Below, in pieces: positions 14,917 to 24,315 of a stretch of DNA of 64,000 nucleotides (the stretch's first letter is position 1; each line of letters opens with the position of its first letter). This DNA is from an uncultured Bacteroidota bacterium. Lineage in GTDB: Bacteria; Bacteroidota; Bacteroidia; Flavobacteriales; Flavobacteriaceae. A model generated the notes under the pieces. The model was not told where the DNA came from. It saw nothing but the letters and a program-made list of their open reading frames with translations, and ran no database searches. Made by a program: the position numbers and the translations under genes. The stretch spans positions 118,052-182,051 of the forward strand of contig CACPPV010000001.1 of NCBI GenBank assembly GCA_902635895.1. The letters are read 5' to 3'.

Positions 14917-15669
14917 TCATGTATTTGCCTCGATAATTTTTAAAAAATCAGAGGAATTCAAGGCTGCCCCTCCTATTAAACCTCCATCAACATCTGCTTT
15001 AGAAAATATTTCTGAGGCATTAATGGGTTTAACACTACCTCCATACAATATTGAAATATTTTGAGCAACTTCTAAATTAAATCTTTCTGAAATGTAACTT
15101 CTAATGTAACTGTGCATTTCTTGAGCTTGATCAGCTGTTGCAGTTTCACCTGTTCCAATTGCCCAAACAGGTTCGTACGCAAGTACAATATTTTTTAATT
15201 GATTTGATTTTAGTTTAATTATTGTATTATCTAATTGATTTTTTATTACTTCAAAATATTTTCCTGATTTTCTGTCACTTAATTCTTCCCCAAAACAGAA
15301 AATAACATTCATTTCATTTTCTAAAGCAAAATTTATTTTTTTAAGTAACAAATCATCGTTTTCATAATACAATGCTCTTCTTTCAGAATGACCGATTAAA
15401 GTTGTACTTAATCCAATACTTTTTAACATTTTAACTGAAACTTCACCAGTAAAAGCTCCGGAGTTATTTTCATTTACATTTTGAGATATAACTTCAATAT
15501 TTGTATTTTCAGTTAAATCAAAGGCAACTTTTAAAAAAGGAAATGAAGGAGCTATCATAATATCTACTTCAGTTTTAGAAATTGCACTTTTTAATTCTTT
15601 TATTAAATCTATTGTTTGATCTAAATCATTATTCATTTTCCAGTTTCCTGCTACAATTTTTTTTCTCAT
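14917..15669 (-). CDS. tpiA: Triose-phosphate isomerase
   Basis: This 250-residue enzyme interconverts dihydroxyacetone phosphate and glyceraldehyde 3-phosphate. It shows VAGNWKMN with the substrate Lys, GHSERR with the catalytic His, AYEPVWAIGTG with the catalytic Glu, and the phosphate loop YGGSV. The start lies directly at the stop of the permease gene (adjacent bases). It is in an operon with DUF1599, the permease and probably clpS. Confidence 0.98.
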   Translation of the reverse strand: MRKKIVAGNWKMNNDLDQTIDLIKELKSAISKTEVDIMIAPSFPFLKVAFDLTENTNIEVISQNVNENNSGAFTGEVSVKMLKSIGLSTTLIGHSERRALYYENDDLLLKKINFALENEMNVIFCFGEELSDRKSGKYFEVIKNQLDNTIIKLKSNQLKNIVLAYEPVWAIGTGETATADQAQEMHSYIRSYISERFNLEVAQNISILYGGSVKPINASEIFSKADVDGGLIGGAALNSSDFLKIIEANT

Positions 15670-16746
15670 CTAATTAATTATTTTTATTCTTGGGTCCAAC
15701 CATTTATATATTATATCTACAAAGATATTGATCATTATGAAAATAACAGAAATTGTCAAAACTGCTCCGATTAAAACCGGAACATCTAGTTTGTTCAAAG
15801 CATCAACAATTTCTTTTCCCAACCCATTCCATCCAAAAATGTATTCAACAAAAACAGACCCAGCTAACATACTAGCAAACCAACCAGACAAGGCTGTTAT
15901 CACAGGATTTAAAGAGTTTTTAAGTGCGTGATTTTGTATCACTTTTATTTTAGATAATCCCTTTGCGTACGCAGTAGTTATGTATTTCTTTTTTAATACT
16001 TTTAATAAAGAATTTCTCATCATTTGAGAAATTACAGCCACAGGTCTTATCCCTAAAACAAGGGATGGAAGAATCAAGTTTTGTAATTTAAGAGTCATTT
16101 GTTCTCCATAATCGTCTAGTTCAAATAAACTTCCTGTCATATTTAATCCAGTATATTCATTTAAAAGATAACCAAAAAGCCATGCAAAAATTATAGCACT
16201 AAAAAAAGAGGGGACACTCATACCTAATGTGCTGAAAAATTGAATAGAAACATCAATCCAAGTATTTTTATACAGTGCTGAAACAATTCCTAAAAACAAC
16301 CCTAAAAAAATTGCAATGGATATTGATGAAACTGCTAAAACTATAGTGTTAGGTAACGTATTTTTAATAATCTCTGTTACAGTTAATCCATTTTTTTGAT
16401 ACGACTCTCTTAAATAGGGTGTCTTTATCTCTACATTGTAATTTTTTGTTGAAAATAAGTTAAATGAATTGTATTTGTTTTCTGATAAGAACGAAATATT
16501 TTCAGGATCTTTAGAATGAATTGATATTATTGAAAGATCATTAAGATAATACAAGTATTGATTGAAAACTGGTTTATCAAAACCATACTTTTTTTTGATT
16601 AATTCAAGCTGCTCAGAATTTTCATTTTGCCCGAGCATCATTTGTGCTGGATCACCTGGAAGAATATTAAACAAAAAAAAGATAATTGTTACTACTCCAA
16701 ATAGAGTTAAAAGAATGTTAAGTATTTTTTTCAAAATCCTAAACAT
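15670..16746 (-). CDS. DppB/OppB-type ABC transporter permease
   Basis: This 358-residue permease has an N-terminal helix, a periplasmic loop beginning FNILPGDPAQMMLG, and five further helices. The EAA-type loop RNSLLKVLKKKYITTAYAKGLS is followed by a C-terminal GSVFVEYIFGWNGLGKEIVDAL. This is the dipeptide/oligopeptide permease family. No second permease, ATPase or binding protein is nearby, so its partners must lie elsewhere. It is placed between DUF1599 (7 bp upstream) and tpiA (0 bp). Confidence 0.92.
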   Translation of the reverse strand: MFRILKKILNILLTLFGVVTIIFFLFNILPGDPAQMMLGQNENSEQLELIKKKYGFDKPVFNQYLYYLNDLSIISIHSKDPENISFLSENKYNSFNLFSTKNYNVEIKTPYLRESYQKNGLTVTEIIKNTLPNTIVLAVSSISIAIFLGLFLGIVSALYKNTWIDVSIQFFSTLGMSVPSFFSAIIFAWLFGYLLNEYTGLNMTGSLFELDDYGEQMTLKLQNLILPSLVLGIRPVAVISQMMRNSLLKVLKKKYITTAYAKGLSKIKVIQNHALKNSLNPVITALSGWFASMLAGSVFVEYIFGWNGLGKEIVDALNKLDVPVLIGAVLTISVIFIMINIFVDIIYKWLDPRIKIIN

Positions 16747-16753
16747 AAATAAT

Positions 16754-17296
16754 TTATTTATGTTGAAGATGAATTAAAGCAAAAACGGAATAATTAATCA
16801 TATCTTGGTAATTGGCATCTATTCCCTCGCTTACTAAAGTTTTACCTTTATTATCTTCAATTTGCTTAATTCTTAGAATTTTTTGCATTATCAAATCAGT
16901 TAATGAACTTACTCTCATATCTCTCCATGCTTCTCCGTAATCGTGGTTTTTATTTTCCATCAAACTTTTAGTTATTGACAAATGATGATCGTATAATTTA
17001 GTAGCTTGTTCAAGATTCAAATCAGGCGAATCAACTACTCCTTTTTCAATCTGTATTAATGACATTATTGAATAGTTTATGATTCCTATAAATTCAGAAA
17101 CCTGACCTTCATCAACTTTTCGTTCTTTATTAGTTTGTAAACCTCTAATTCTTTGAGCTTTTATAAAAATTTGATCCGTTAGAGATGTTAATCTTAAAAT
17201 CCGCCATGCACTTCCATAGTCAGACATTTTCTTTATAAAAAGATCTTTACAAATTGATGTAACTTCGTCGTATTGAATTGATGTGTTAATAGCCAC
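16754..17296 (-). CDS. DUF1599 protein (duplicated nucleotide-modification-like domain)
   Basis: This 180-residue protein is made of two copies of one module. SDYGSAWRILRLTSLTDQIF (about 21-40) mirrors HDYGEAWRDMRVSSLTDLIM (about 112-131), and each half ends in INYS-(I/V)-x-(S/A)-L-I. It is a conserved Bacteroidota family with no established function that I know of. It is divergent from folP, sharing a 70-bp region, and leads the operon towards the permease and tpiA. Confidence 0.85.
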   Translation of the reverse strand: MAINTSIQYDEVTSICKDLFIKKMSDYGSAWRILRLTSLTDQIFIKAQRIRGLQTNKERKVDEGQVSEFIGIINYSIMSLIQIEKGVVDSPDLNLEQATKLYDHHLSITKSLMENKNHDYGEAWRDMRVSSLTDLIMQKILRIKQIEDNKGKTLVSEGIDANYQDMINYSVFALIHLQHK

Positions 17297-17316
17297 TTTT
17301 TTTTATATAAATTTCG

Positions 17317-17348
17317 TTGAAAAATTTGAATTAGGTAGTTTACTTTTG
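17317..17348 (+). promoter_or_regulatory. folP promoter
   Basis: TTG (17317-17319), a 21-base spacer and TACTTTTG (17341-17348) match the Bacteroidota consensus. The expected start of transcription near 17355 lies after any upstream in-frame codons, which fixes the folP start at ATG 17367. Confidence 0.75.
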
Positions 17349-17366
17349 TTAAAAGTTATTAAAAAT

Positions 17367-18197
17367 ATGACATTAAACTTTAAAGGAACTCTTTTTGACT
17401 TAAACTCTCCAAGAGTAATGGGTATTATAAATGTAACACCTGATTCTTTTTATGATGGTGGAAGTTATTCAAATAATAAAGATGTTATCAATAAAGTTGG
17501 TAAAATGCTTGATGATGGAGCTGACATTATTGATTTGGGAGGTTATAGCACAAGGCCAGGTGCAAAAAATATTTCCATTGAAGAGGAGGAAAAAAGAACC
17601 ATACCAATTGTGAAATTAATTTTAAAAACATTTAAAAACACAATTATTTCTATTGATACATTTAGAAGTGAGATTGCTAAAAAAGCCTTAGATAATGGAG
17701 CTTTAATTGTCAATGACGTTTCTGGTGGAGATTTGGATTCAAATATGTTCAAAGTTGTTGGAAAATTTAATGTACCATACATAATGATGCATATGAAAGG
17801 ATCTCCAAATAATATGCAAAACAATCCTCAATACAAAAATGTAACTGTGGAGGTTATAAAAAATTTATCTCAAAAAATAAGAGAAGCAGAAAGTTTTAAT
17901 ATTAGAGATATAATATTGGATCCAGGTTTTGGTTTTGGAAAAACCGCTAATCATAACTTCAAACTATTAAATGATCTAAACCTATTTAAAAATTTAGATC
18001 GACCTGTGCTGGTAGGAGTTTCAAGAAAATCAATGATATACAAAACATTAGATATTAAACCTGAAAATGCATTAAATGGCACCACATCACTAAATACTGT
18101 TGCCTTACTAAATGGGGCTAATATTTTAAGAGTTCATGATGTAAAAGAAGCAAAAGAGGTTATTAAACTGTATAATTTTGGAAAAAAAAACGCTTAA
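17367..18197 (+). CDS. folP: Dihydropteroate synthase
   Basis: This 276-residue enzyme condenses p-aminobenzoate with dihydropterin pyrophosphate in folate synthesis. It shows MGIINVTPDSFYDGG (signature 1), DIIDLGGYSTRPGA (signature 2), VNDVSGG, DPGFGFGKTANHN and a C-terminal LRVHDV. Start ATG 17367 is chosen because the promoter lies at 17317-17348; the frame stays open further upstream but would precede transcription. cdaA follows after 27 bp. The DUF1599-folP-cdaA neighbourhood is common in Bacteroidota. Confidence 0.97.
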   Translation: MTLNFKGTLFDLNSPRVMGIINVTPDSFYDGGSYSNNKDVINKVGKMLDDGADIIDLGGYSTRPGAKNISIEEEEKRTIPIVKLILKTFKNTIISIDTFRSEIAKKALDNGALIVNDVSGGDLDSNMFKVVGKFNVPYIMMHMKGSPNNMQNNPQYKNVTVEVIKNLSQKIREAESFNIRDIILDPGFGFGKTANHNFKLLNDLNLFKNLDRPVLVGVSRKSMIYKTLDIKPENALNGTTSLNTVALLNGANILRVHDVKEAKEVIKLYNFGKKNA

Positions 18198-18224
18198 AAC
18201 AATTTTAACTAATTTTATAGATCC

Positions 18225-19019
18225 TTGGAAGATATATTAAACATAGCGCAAAATTATCTGATCCCTGCAATTGACTTAATACTTTTTGCAGTAATGCTTT
18301 ATTATGCCTATAAATTAGTTAAAGGAACCGCAGCAATAAATATTTTTTTAGGATTTGTTATTATATATATAATCTGGTCAATAACTGAACTAGTAAACAT
18401 GCCTATTTTAAGTAATATTTTAGGCGGCTTTATTAGTGTTGGTTTAATAGCTTTAATAGTTGTTTTTCAACAGGAAATAAGAAAATTCCTACTGCTTTTA
18501 GGATCTTCAAATATTACTAACAACAAAAACTTATTAAAAAAATTCAATTTATTTTTTAAAATATCAAATGAACAAGCTAAAATGGATATTGATGAATTTA
18601 TCGCAGCTTGCAAAAATTTAAAGAATAATAATACTGGAGCTTTGTTTGTAATTGAAAAAAACAACTCTCTTGATTTTGTCAGATCAACTGGCGATAAACT
18701 AAACTCTGTTATCTCGGCACCAATTATTGAAAGTATTTTTTATAAAAACAGCCCATTACATGACGGAGCTGTAATAATTGAAGGTAATTTTATAACTGGC
18801 TCAAGAGTTATTTTACCTGTTTCTGAAAATAAAAATATAAATTCAAGACTTGGTTTAAGACACAGAGCAGCTGTTGGTATTACAGAAAAAACAGATGCAG
18901 TTGCAGTTGTGATTTCTGAAGAGAATGGAAAGCTTTCATTAATTAAAAACGGAGAATTAAAGTCATATAATAATATTGGTTCTTTTAAATCTAGGCTTGA
19001 ACTAGAACTTGATTATTAA
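18225..19019 (+). CDS. cdaA: Diadenylate cyclase CdaA
   Basis: This 264-residue membrane enzyme makes the second messenger c-di-AMP from ATP. Three N-terminal helices lie at about 12-30, 36-54 and 60-78, followed by a DAC domain with HDGAVIIEG (DGA motif) and LGLRHRAAVGITE (RHR motif). The start is a TTG at 18225; it gives the normal short N-terminus before the first helix, and no suitable ATG is present. It is downstream of folP in the same operon. Its last 29 bases overlap the convergent ABC exporter gene. Confidence 0.96.
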   Translation: MEDILNIAQNYLIPAIDLILFAVMLYYAYKLVKGTAAINIFLGFVIIYIIWSITELVNMPILSNILGGFISVGLIALIVVFQQEIRKFLLLLGSSNITNNKNLLKKFNLFFKISNEQAKMDIDEFIAACKNLKNNNTGALFVIEKNNSLDFVRSTGDKLNSVISAPIIESIFYKNSPLHDGAVIIEGNFITGSRVILPVSENKNINSRLGLRHRAAVGITEKTDAVAVVISEENGKLSLIKNGELKSYNNIGSFKSRLELELDY

Positions 19020-20775
19020 CTTCCTTTTGAAATTGTATTTCATATAACTTTTTATAAAAACCTTTTTCTTTTTTCATCAACTCATCGTGAGAACCAGATT
19101 CAACTAATTCTCCTTTATTCATAACAAAAATTCTATCTGAATTTAAAATTGTGGATAATCTGTGTGCTATGATAATTGATGTTTTGTTTTCAGTAATTTT
19201 TTGAGTTGCTGCTTGAATCAGTTCTTCAGAATTTGAGTCAATACTAGAGGTAGCTTCATCTAAAATTAAAATAGATGGATTTTTAATGTAAGCTCTCAAA
19301 AAGGAAATCAATTGTCTCTGACCTTGAGATAACATAACACCTCTTTCTTGTACATTATAATTGTAACCTCCGGGAAGAGACATTATGAAATCATGAATTC
19401 CAATTTTTTTAGCAGAGTCAATCACATAATCAAATGAGATGTTTTTATTAAACAAAGTAATGTTGTTAAGAATTGTATCAGCAAAGAGAAAAACATCTTG
19501 TAGGACTAAGGAAATTTTATTTCTAAGTGACTCAATTTCATAGTCTCTAACATTATTCCCACCAATTATTATTTTTCCTTTTTGTGCATCATAAAATCTG
19601 GTAATTAGATTTACTATTGTTGTTTTACCTGATCCTGTTGCCCCAACTATAGCTACTTTTTCTCCCTTTTTTATTTTAAATGAAACATTATTTAAAACCA
19701 TCTCTTTTTCATTATAAGAAAAATTAACATTTTTAAATTCTACAGCTCCATCGTTTGAAGTGAAAACATCTTTACCCAAATTATTAATTTTACTTTCAGT
19801 ATCTAGTATTTTAAAAATTCTATTTGCTGCCACCATACCCATCTGAAGCGTATTAAACTTGTCAGCTATTTGACGTAATGGACGAAATAACATTTGAGAC
19901 AACTGAATAAACAGAAAAATTATACCTAAAGTAATATTTGAGTCCTCTGAAATTGAATTTAACCCTCCAAACCAAACTATAAGTCCAATTGTAATTGAGG
20001 TTGAAAGTTCTGCAATTGGAAAAAAGATTGAATTGTACCAAACTGTTTTTAACCAAGCGTTTTTATGTTCATTATTTATTTTAACAAAATTATCATATTC
20101 TATAACTTGTCTGTTGAACAATTGAACAATCTTCATTCCAGAAATTCTTTCTTGAACAAAGGAATTTAAATTAGCAACTTCAGATCTTACTTCATTGAAA
20201 GCAACTTTCATAGATTTTTGAAATTTTCGAGTTGCTAATAAAATAAATGGTAAAATGACAAAAACCGCAAGAGAAAGCTTCCAGCTTAATGTCAACATAA
20301 CAATAATAACAATTAACATCTGCATTAAATCAGCAACTATCATAAATAGACCTTGACTAAAAATACTTGCAATTGTTTCCATATCATTAACTGCTCTTGT
20401 AACTAATCTACCAACTGATGATTTATCAAAATATGACATTTTGAAATCAAGAATATGTTTAAAAAGTTTAAGTCTTATATCATAAATTACATTTTGCCCC
20501 AAAAGATTAGCATAGTAACTAAACAAAAACATAAAAACAACAGTTAAAACTAGATTTGCAATCATAACGGCAATCAATAAAATGAAATCTTCGTACTTAC
20601 CTACAGATAAATAATCATCTACCGCTATTTTAACTAGATATGGTGTTAATGTCGAAAATATTGATATTAGTATTGCGGAAATCGCAACAAATCCAAAGAT
20701 GAATTTGTAAACTAAAACATAGTCTAAAAGTCTTTTAAAAAGATTAAAATCAAAAAGATTGCTGTTTTTTTTCAT
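18991..20775 (-). CDS. ABC exporter, fused permease-ATPase (MsbA/LmrA type)
   Basis: This 594-residue half-transporter has six membrane helices over residues 20-310. The nucleotide-binding domain carries Walker A GATGSGKTT (about 377), signature LSQGQRQL, Walker B ILILDEATSSID and H-loop IIAHRLST. This architecture exports lipids, peptides or drugs; the substrate is unknown. truA lies 6 bp upstream on the same strand. The C-terminus overlaps cdaA by 29 bases on the opposite strand. Confidence 0.95.
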   Translation of the reverse strand: MKKNSNLFDFNLFKRLLDYVLVYKFIFGFVAISAILISIFSTLTPYLVKIAVDDYLSVGKYEDFILLIAVMIANLVLTVVFMFLFSYYANLLGQNVIYDIRLKLFKHILDFKMSYFDKSSVGRLVTRAVNDMETIASIFSQGLFMIVADLMQMLIVIIVMLTLSWKLSLAVFVILPFILLATRKFQKSMKVAFNEVRSEVANLNSFVQERISGMKIVQLFNRQVIEYDNFVKINNEHKNAWLKTVWYNSIFFPIAELSTSITIGLIVWFGGLNSISEDSNITLGIIFLFIQLSQMLFRPLRQIADKFNTLQMGMVAANRIFKILDTESKINNLGKDVFTSNDGAVEFKNVNFSYNEKEMVLNNVSFKIKKGEKVAIVGATGSGKTTIVNLITRFYDAQKGKIIIGGNNVRDYEIESLRNKISLVLQDVFLFADTILNNITLFNKNISFDYVIDSAKKIGIHDFIMSLPGGYNYNVQERGVMLSQGQRQLISFLRAYIKNPSILILDEATSSIDSNSEELIQAATQKITENKTSIIIAHRLSTILNSDRIFVMNKGELVESGSHDELMKKEKGFYKKLYEIQFQKEVNNQVLVQA

Positions 20776-20781
20776 TAAAAT

Positions 20782-21519
20782 TTAAAATCTGGGATAAATG
20801 ATATTAGTTAAATACAAACCGTGTGCCGGGACAGAAAAACCAGCTAACTCTCTATTTTCACTTTTAATAATTTTTTCAATATGATTAATATCGTATTTGT
20901 TATCCCCAATATCTATTAAAGTTCCAACTATTGCCCTGACCATATTTCTTAAGAATCTATTTGCTGAAATTTGAAAAACCCAAGTATTATCAATTCTGAC
21001 CCATTTAGCATTCGTAATTGTACAATTAAAAGTCTTTACATCAGAATTACTTTTTGAAAAACACTTAAAATTATTGTAATTGTACAAAATATTGGAAGCT
21101 AAATTCATTTTTTCAAAATCAAGATCCTTTTTAACGTAATATGCGGAATTGAAACTAAATGGATCTTTCTCAGTAGTAATTAAATATTCATAAGATCTTG
21201 AAATTGCATCAAATCTAGCATGAAAATTTTCATTTACAGAATGAATATTTATGATGGATATGTCTTTATTTAAAAATGAATTTAATTTGAAAATAAAATC
21301 ATTTTTTGATGAAATTTTATTATTGTAATCAAAATGAGCACAGTAATATTTTGCATGAACACCAGAATCTGTCCTGCCAGCTCCAACTAACGAAATCTTT
21401 TCATTCAAAATAGTTGACAAGCATTCTTCAATAGTCTGTTGTATAGAACTAGCGTTTGGTTGTCTTTGCCAACCATGAAAATTTTCTCCATTGTACTTAA
21501 GCTCTAATAAATATCTCAA
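20782..21519 (-). CDS. truA: tRNA pseudouridine synthase A
   Basis: This 245-residue enzyme modifies uridines 38-40 of tRNA. It shows LLELKYNGENFHGWQRQPN, the catalytic Asp in GAGRTDSGVHAKYY, and FLRNMVRAIVGTLIDIG. The start is a TTG at 21519, giving LRYLLELKYNG as in other TruA proteins. A longer frame from ATG 21576 exists, but it would begin upstream of the promoter at 21543-21570, so it is rejected. It is in an operon with the ABC exporter. Confidence 0.95.
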   Translation of the reverse strand: MRYLLELKYNGENFHGWQRQPNASSIQQTIEECLSTILNEKISLVGAGRTDSGVHAKYYCAHFDYNNKISSKNDFIFKLNSFLNKDISIINIHSVNENFHARFDAISRSYEYLITTEKDPFSFNSAYYVKKDLDFEKMNLASNILYNYNNFKCFSKSNSDVKTFNCTITNAKWVRIDNTWVFQISANRFLRNMVRAIVGTLIDIGDNKYDINHIEKIIKSENRELAGFSVPAHGLYLTNIIYPRF

Positions 21520-21542
21520 GGAAATAGTACTTTTGTTATACT

Positions 21543-21570
21543 CAAATATAGTTTTAATAAAATTTCTCAA
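21543..21570 (-). promoter_or_regulatory. truA promoter
   Basis: On the minus strand, TTG (21570-21568), a 17-base spacer and TATATTTG (21550-21543) match the consensus well. It ends 23 bases before the TTG start at 21519. A plus-strand TACTTTTG (21528-21535) in the same region suits the divergent phosphodiesterase gene. Confidence 0.75.
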
Positions 21571-21580
21571 AAACAAAAAG

Positions 21581-22096
21581 TTGAAAAAAATTCTTATAAT
21601 TTCTGATACTCACAGCTACATTGATCAATCAGTAATAAAATACGTTAAACAAGCAGATGAAGTTTGGCACGCTGGAGATATTGGAAATATTAAAATTTTA
21701 ACTGAAATTGAAAAATTCTCAAAAATTAAATCTGTATATGGAAATATAGACGATCATGTAATTAGATCTGTTTCACCTGAAACAAATTCTTTTTTTTGTG
21801 AAAAAATAAAAGTTTCAATGATTCATATTGCTGGAAATCCTCCGTACTTTAATAAAAAAACAAAAACAATTATTGAAACTGAAAAACCGAATATTTTAGT
21901 TTATGGTCATTCTCATATTTTAAAAGTAAAATACCATAAAGAAAATAAAGTATTATTAATTAATCCAGGTGCTGCAGGAAGGCATGGTTTTCATAAAAAA
22001 AGAACAATGGTAAGATTTGAAATTGATGGCAATGAAATTGAAAATATGGAAGTAATTGAACTTGGAAACAGATCAAAATCATCTAATTCTATTTGA
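21581..22096 (+). CDS. YfcE/MJ0936-family metallophosphoesterase
   Basis: This 171-residue calcineurin-like phosphoesterase has ISDTHSYID (metal Asp and His), VWHAGDIGN, VYGNIDD, VYGHSHILKV and LINPGAAG. The start is a TTG at 21581, which places the first metal motif at residue 7 as in the family; the open frame further upstream overlaps truA and is unlikely. It is divergent from truA across 61 bp, and both genes begin with TTG. The 3' end overlaps the convergent DUF4293 gene by 18 bp. The substrate is unknown. Confidence 0.93.
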   Translation: MKKILIISDTHSYIDQSVIKYVKQADEVWHAGDIGNIKILTEIEKFSKIKSVYGNIDDHVIRSVSPETNSFFCEKIKVSMIHIAGNPPYFNKKTKTIIETEKPNILVYGHSHILKVKYHKENKVLLINPGAAGRHGFHKKRTMVRFEIDGNEIENMEVIELGNRSKSSNSI

Positions 22097-22483
22097 AGAA
22101 CTAATAATTTTTAAATCTTTTTTTATTGATCTAATAGACAACACTATAAAGAAAAAAGAAATTAAAAAATATATTAAAGCTGGATCAGTAATTGATTTTT
22201 CAAAAGATCTCTCATCAAATAAGTTTAATAAACCAAAAATTAATGAAAGCGTTATAATTCTAAGAAGATTGATTTGAAGGTTTGGTCTTTTAAACAAAAA
22301 AATATTAATTATTAGTAAAACACCAATAATTTCAGAAAAGAAATAATCGTTTATATAGGGTCTAAAGAAACCAAAATAAGATTCGGGCAAAGACACTTCG
22401 GGATTACTATCAATGGAAATTATTACTAATAGATTAGTTAAAACTAAAATTAACATATAAATAGACTGAATTCTCTGAATCAT
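22079..22483 (-). CDS. DUF4293 four-helix membrane protein
   Basis: This 134-residue protein opens with MIQRIQSIYMLILVLTNLLV, the typical start of the Bacteroidota DUF4293 family. It has four helices (about 5-25, 47-65, 73-91, 104-121). No function is known. It is divergent from rho, next to which this family is commonly found, and overlaps the phosphoesterase gene by 18 bp. Confidence 0.85.
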   Translation of the reverse strand: MIQRIQSIYMLILVLTNLLVIISIDSNPEVSLPESYFGFFRPYINDYFFSEIIGVLLIINIFLFKRPNLQINLLRIITLSLIFGLLNLFDERSFEKSITDPALIYFLISFFFIVLSIRSIKKDLKIISSSNRIR

Positions 22484-22618
22484 TTTAATATTTTAGATTA
22501 AAAATACAATTTTATATAATCTAAATTAATATTTGTATATTTACAGTGATTTTATAAATCATTTCCACTTTTTTTTATAAAAATACCCCACATTATTTAA
22601 ATAATTAACTCAAAATAA

Positions 22619-24046
22619 ATGTTTGAAATTTCAACCTTAAAAGAAAAAAAAATATCAGAACTTCAAAAGATTGCAAGTGATCTTGGCATCGAAAAGATTT
22701 CTGGATTAAAAAAACAAGATTTAGCTTACAAAATAATTGATCATTATGCGTCAAAACCAGAATCCAAAGAAGATTCCAAAGCTGAAATAAAAAAGGATGA
22801 ATCTAAAAATCCTGATATAAAAAAAAGTGAAAAAAATAATAATAACAGAAACAATTCTAACAAATTTGTCAAAAAAGAAAAGAATCACAATAAAGACAAT
22901 AGAAATAGGTACAAAGAACCCGATTTTGAATTCGATGGAATAATTGAAAGCGAAGGAGTTTTAGATATAATGCAAGAAGGATATGGTTTTTTAAGATCTT
23001 CAGATTATAATTATTTAACATCACCAGATGATATTTATGTATCTCAATCTCAAGTTAGATTATTTGGTTTAAAAACTGGAGATACTGTTTTGGGTCATGT
23101 TAGACCTCCTAAAGAGGGAGAAAAATATTTTCCACTAATTAAAGTTTCTAAAATTAATGGATTAAGTCCAAACGTTGTTCGTGATAGAGTTTCATTTGAA
23201 CACTTAACTCCCTTATTTCCTAACGAAAAATTTAATATAGCTGAAAAAAACAGTACTGTATCAACTAGAGTTATGGACCTATTCTCCCCAATTGGAAAAG
23301 GACAAAGAGGAATGATTGTTTCTCAACCAAAAACTGGGAAAACAATGCTTCTAAAAGATGTTGCAAATGCGATTGCTGCAAATCATCCAGAAGTATATCA
23401 AATAATTCTTCTTATTGATGAAAGACCTGAGGAAGTTACTGACATGCAGAGAAATGTTAAAGGTGAAGTTGTAGCATCAACTTTTGATGAACCAGCTGAC
23501 AGGCATGTAAAAGTAGCTAACATTGTTCTTGAAAAAGCGAAAAGATTAGTTGAATGCGGTCACGACGTTGTTATTCTATTAGATTCTATCACAAGACTTG
23601 CCAGAGCGTATAACACTGTTCAACCCGCATCTGGTAAAATTCTAAGTGGTGGGGTTGATGCCAATGCTCTTCACAAACCAAAAAGATTTTTTGGAGCAGC
23701 TAGAAACATTGAAGGTGGAGGTTCTTTGTCAATTATTGCTACAGCTTTAACTGAAACCGGATCAAAAATGGATGAGGTTATTTTTGAAGAATTTAAAGGA
23801 ACTGGAAATATGGAATTACAATTAGATAGGAGAATTTCTAATAGAAGAATTTTCCCTGCTATAGATTTAGTATCTTCAGGAACAAGAAGAGACGATCTTC
23901 TGCTTGACGAAAACACTGTTCAAAGAATGTGGATTATGAGAAAATATTTAGCAGATATGAATCCAGTTGAAGCAATGGAATTTATAAATGACAGGATTAA
24001 GAAATCTCTTAACAACGAAGAATTTCTTATTTCAATGAATTCCTAA
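22619..24046 (+). CDS. rho: Transcription termination factor Rho
   Basis: This 475-residue RNA-dependent ATPase terminates transcripts. A Rho N-domain lies at about 1-45, then an Asn/Lys-rich linker (about 58-100) typical of Bacteroidota Rho. The RNA-binding cold-shock-like domain contains [13 protein letters not shown], followed by an ATPase with P-loop [10 protein letters not shown] and [24 protein letters not shown] is the Q-loop region. It is monocistronic and ends 1 bp before the convergent rpsT. Confidence 0.98.
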   Translation: MFEISTLKEKKISELQKIASDLGIEKISGLKKQDLAYKIIDHYASKPESKEDSKAEIKKDESKNPDIKKSEKNNNNRNNSNKFVKKEKNHNKDNRNRYKEPDFEFDGIIESEGVLDIMQEGYGFLRSSDYNYLTSPDDIYVSQSQVRLFGLKTGDTVLGHVRPPKEGEKYFPLIKVSKINGLSPNVVRDRVSFEHLTPLFPNEKFNIAEKNSTVSTRVMDLFSPIGKGQRGMIVSQPKTGKTMLLKDVANAIAANHPEVYQIILLIDERPEEVTDMQRNVKGEVVASTFDEPADRHVKVANIVLEKAKRLVECGHDVVILLDSITRLARAYNTVQPASGKILSGGVDANALHKPKRFFGAARNIEGGGSLSIIATALTETGSKMDEVIFEEFKGTGNMELQLDRRISNRRIFPAIDLVSSGTRRDDLLLDENTVQRMWIMRKYLADMNPVEAMEFINDRIKKSLNNEEFLISMNS

Positions 24047-24047
24047 A

Positions 24048-24302
24048 TTATTTAAGACCTGCTACTGATTTAGCAAGTTTAGATTTTAAGTTAGCCGACT
24101 TATTGGCATGAATAATATTTTTCTTCACCAACTTATCTAGCATAGAAGCAACTTGTGGGTATAGTTTTAAAGCTTCCTTTTTGGAACTTAAATCTTTTAA
24201 TTTTTTAATAGCGTTTCTAGTAGACTTGTGCTGTAACTTGTTTCTAAGTTTTACAGCCTCATTTCTTCTAATTCTCTTTAACGCTGACTTATGATTCGCC
24301 AT
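24048..24302 (-). CDS. rpsT: 30S ribosomal protein S20
   Basis: This 84-residue basic, helical protein has the standard S20 start MANHKSALKRIRRNE and the C-terminal half HANKSANLKSKLAKSV. It binds 16S rRNA early in 30S assembly. tRNA-Glu lies 13 bp upstream on the same strand, and they may share a transcript. Confidence 0.98.
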   Translation of the reverse strand: MANHKSALKRIRRNEAVKLRNKLQHKSTRNAIKKLKDLSSKKEALKLYPQVASMLDKLVKKNIIHANKSANLKSKLAKSVAGLK

Positions 24303-24315
24303 ATTATTTGTTTAG

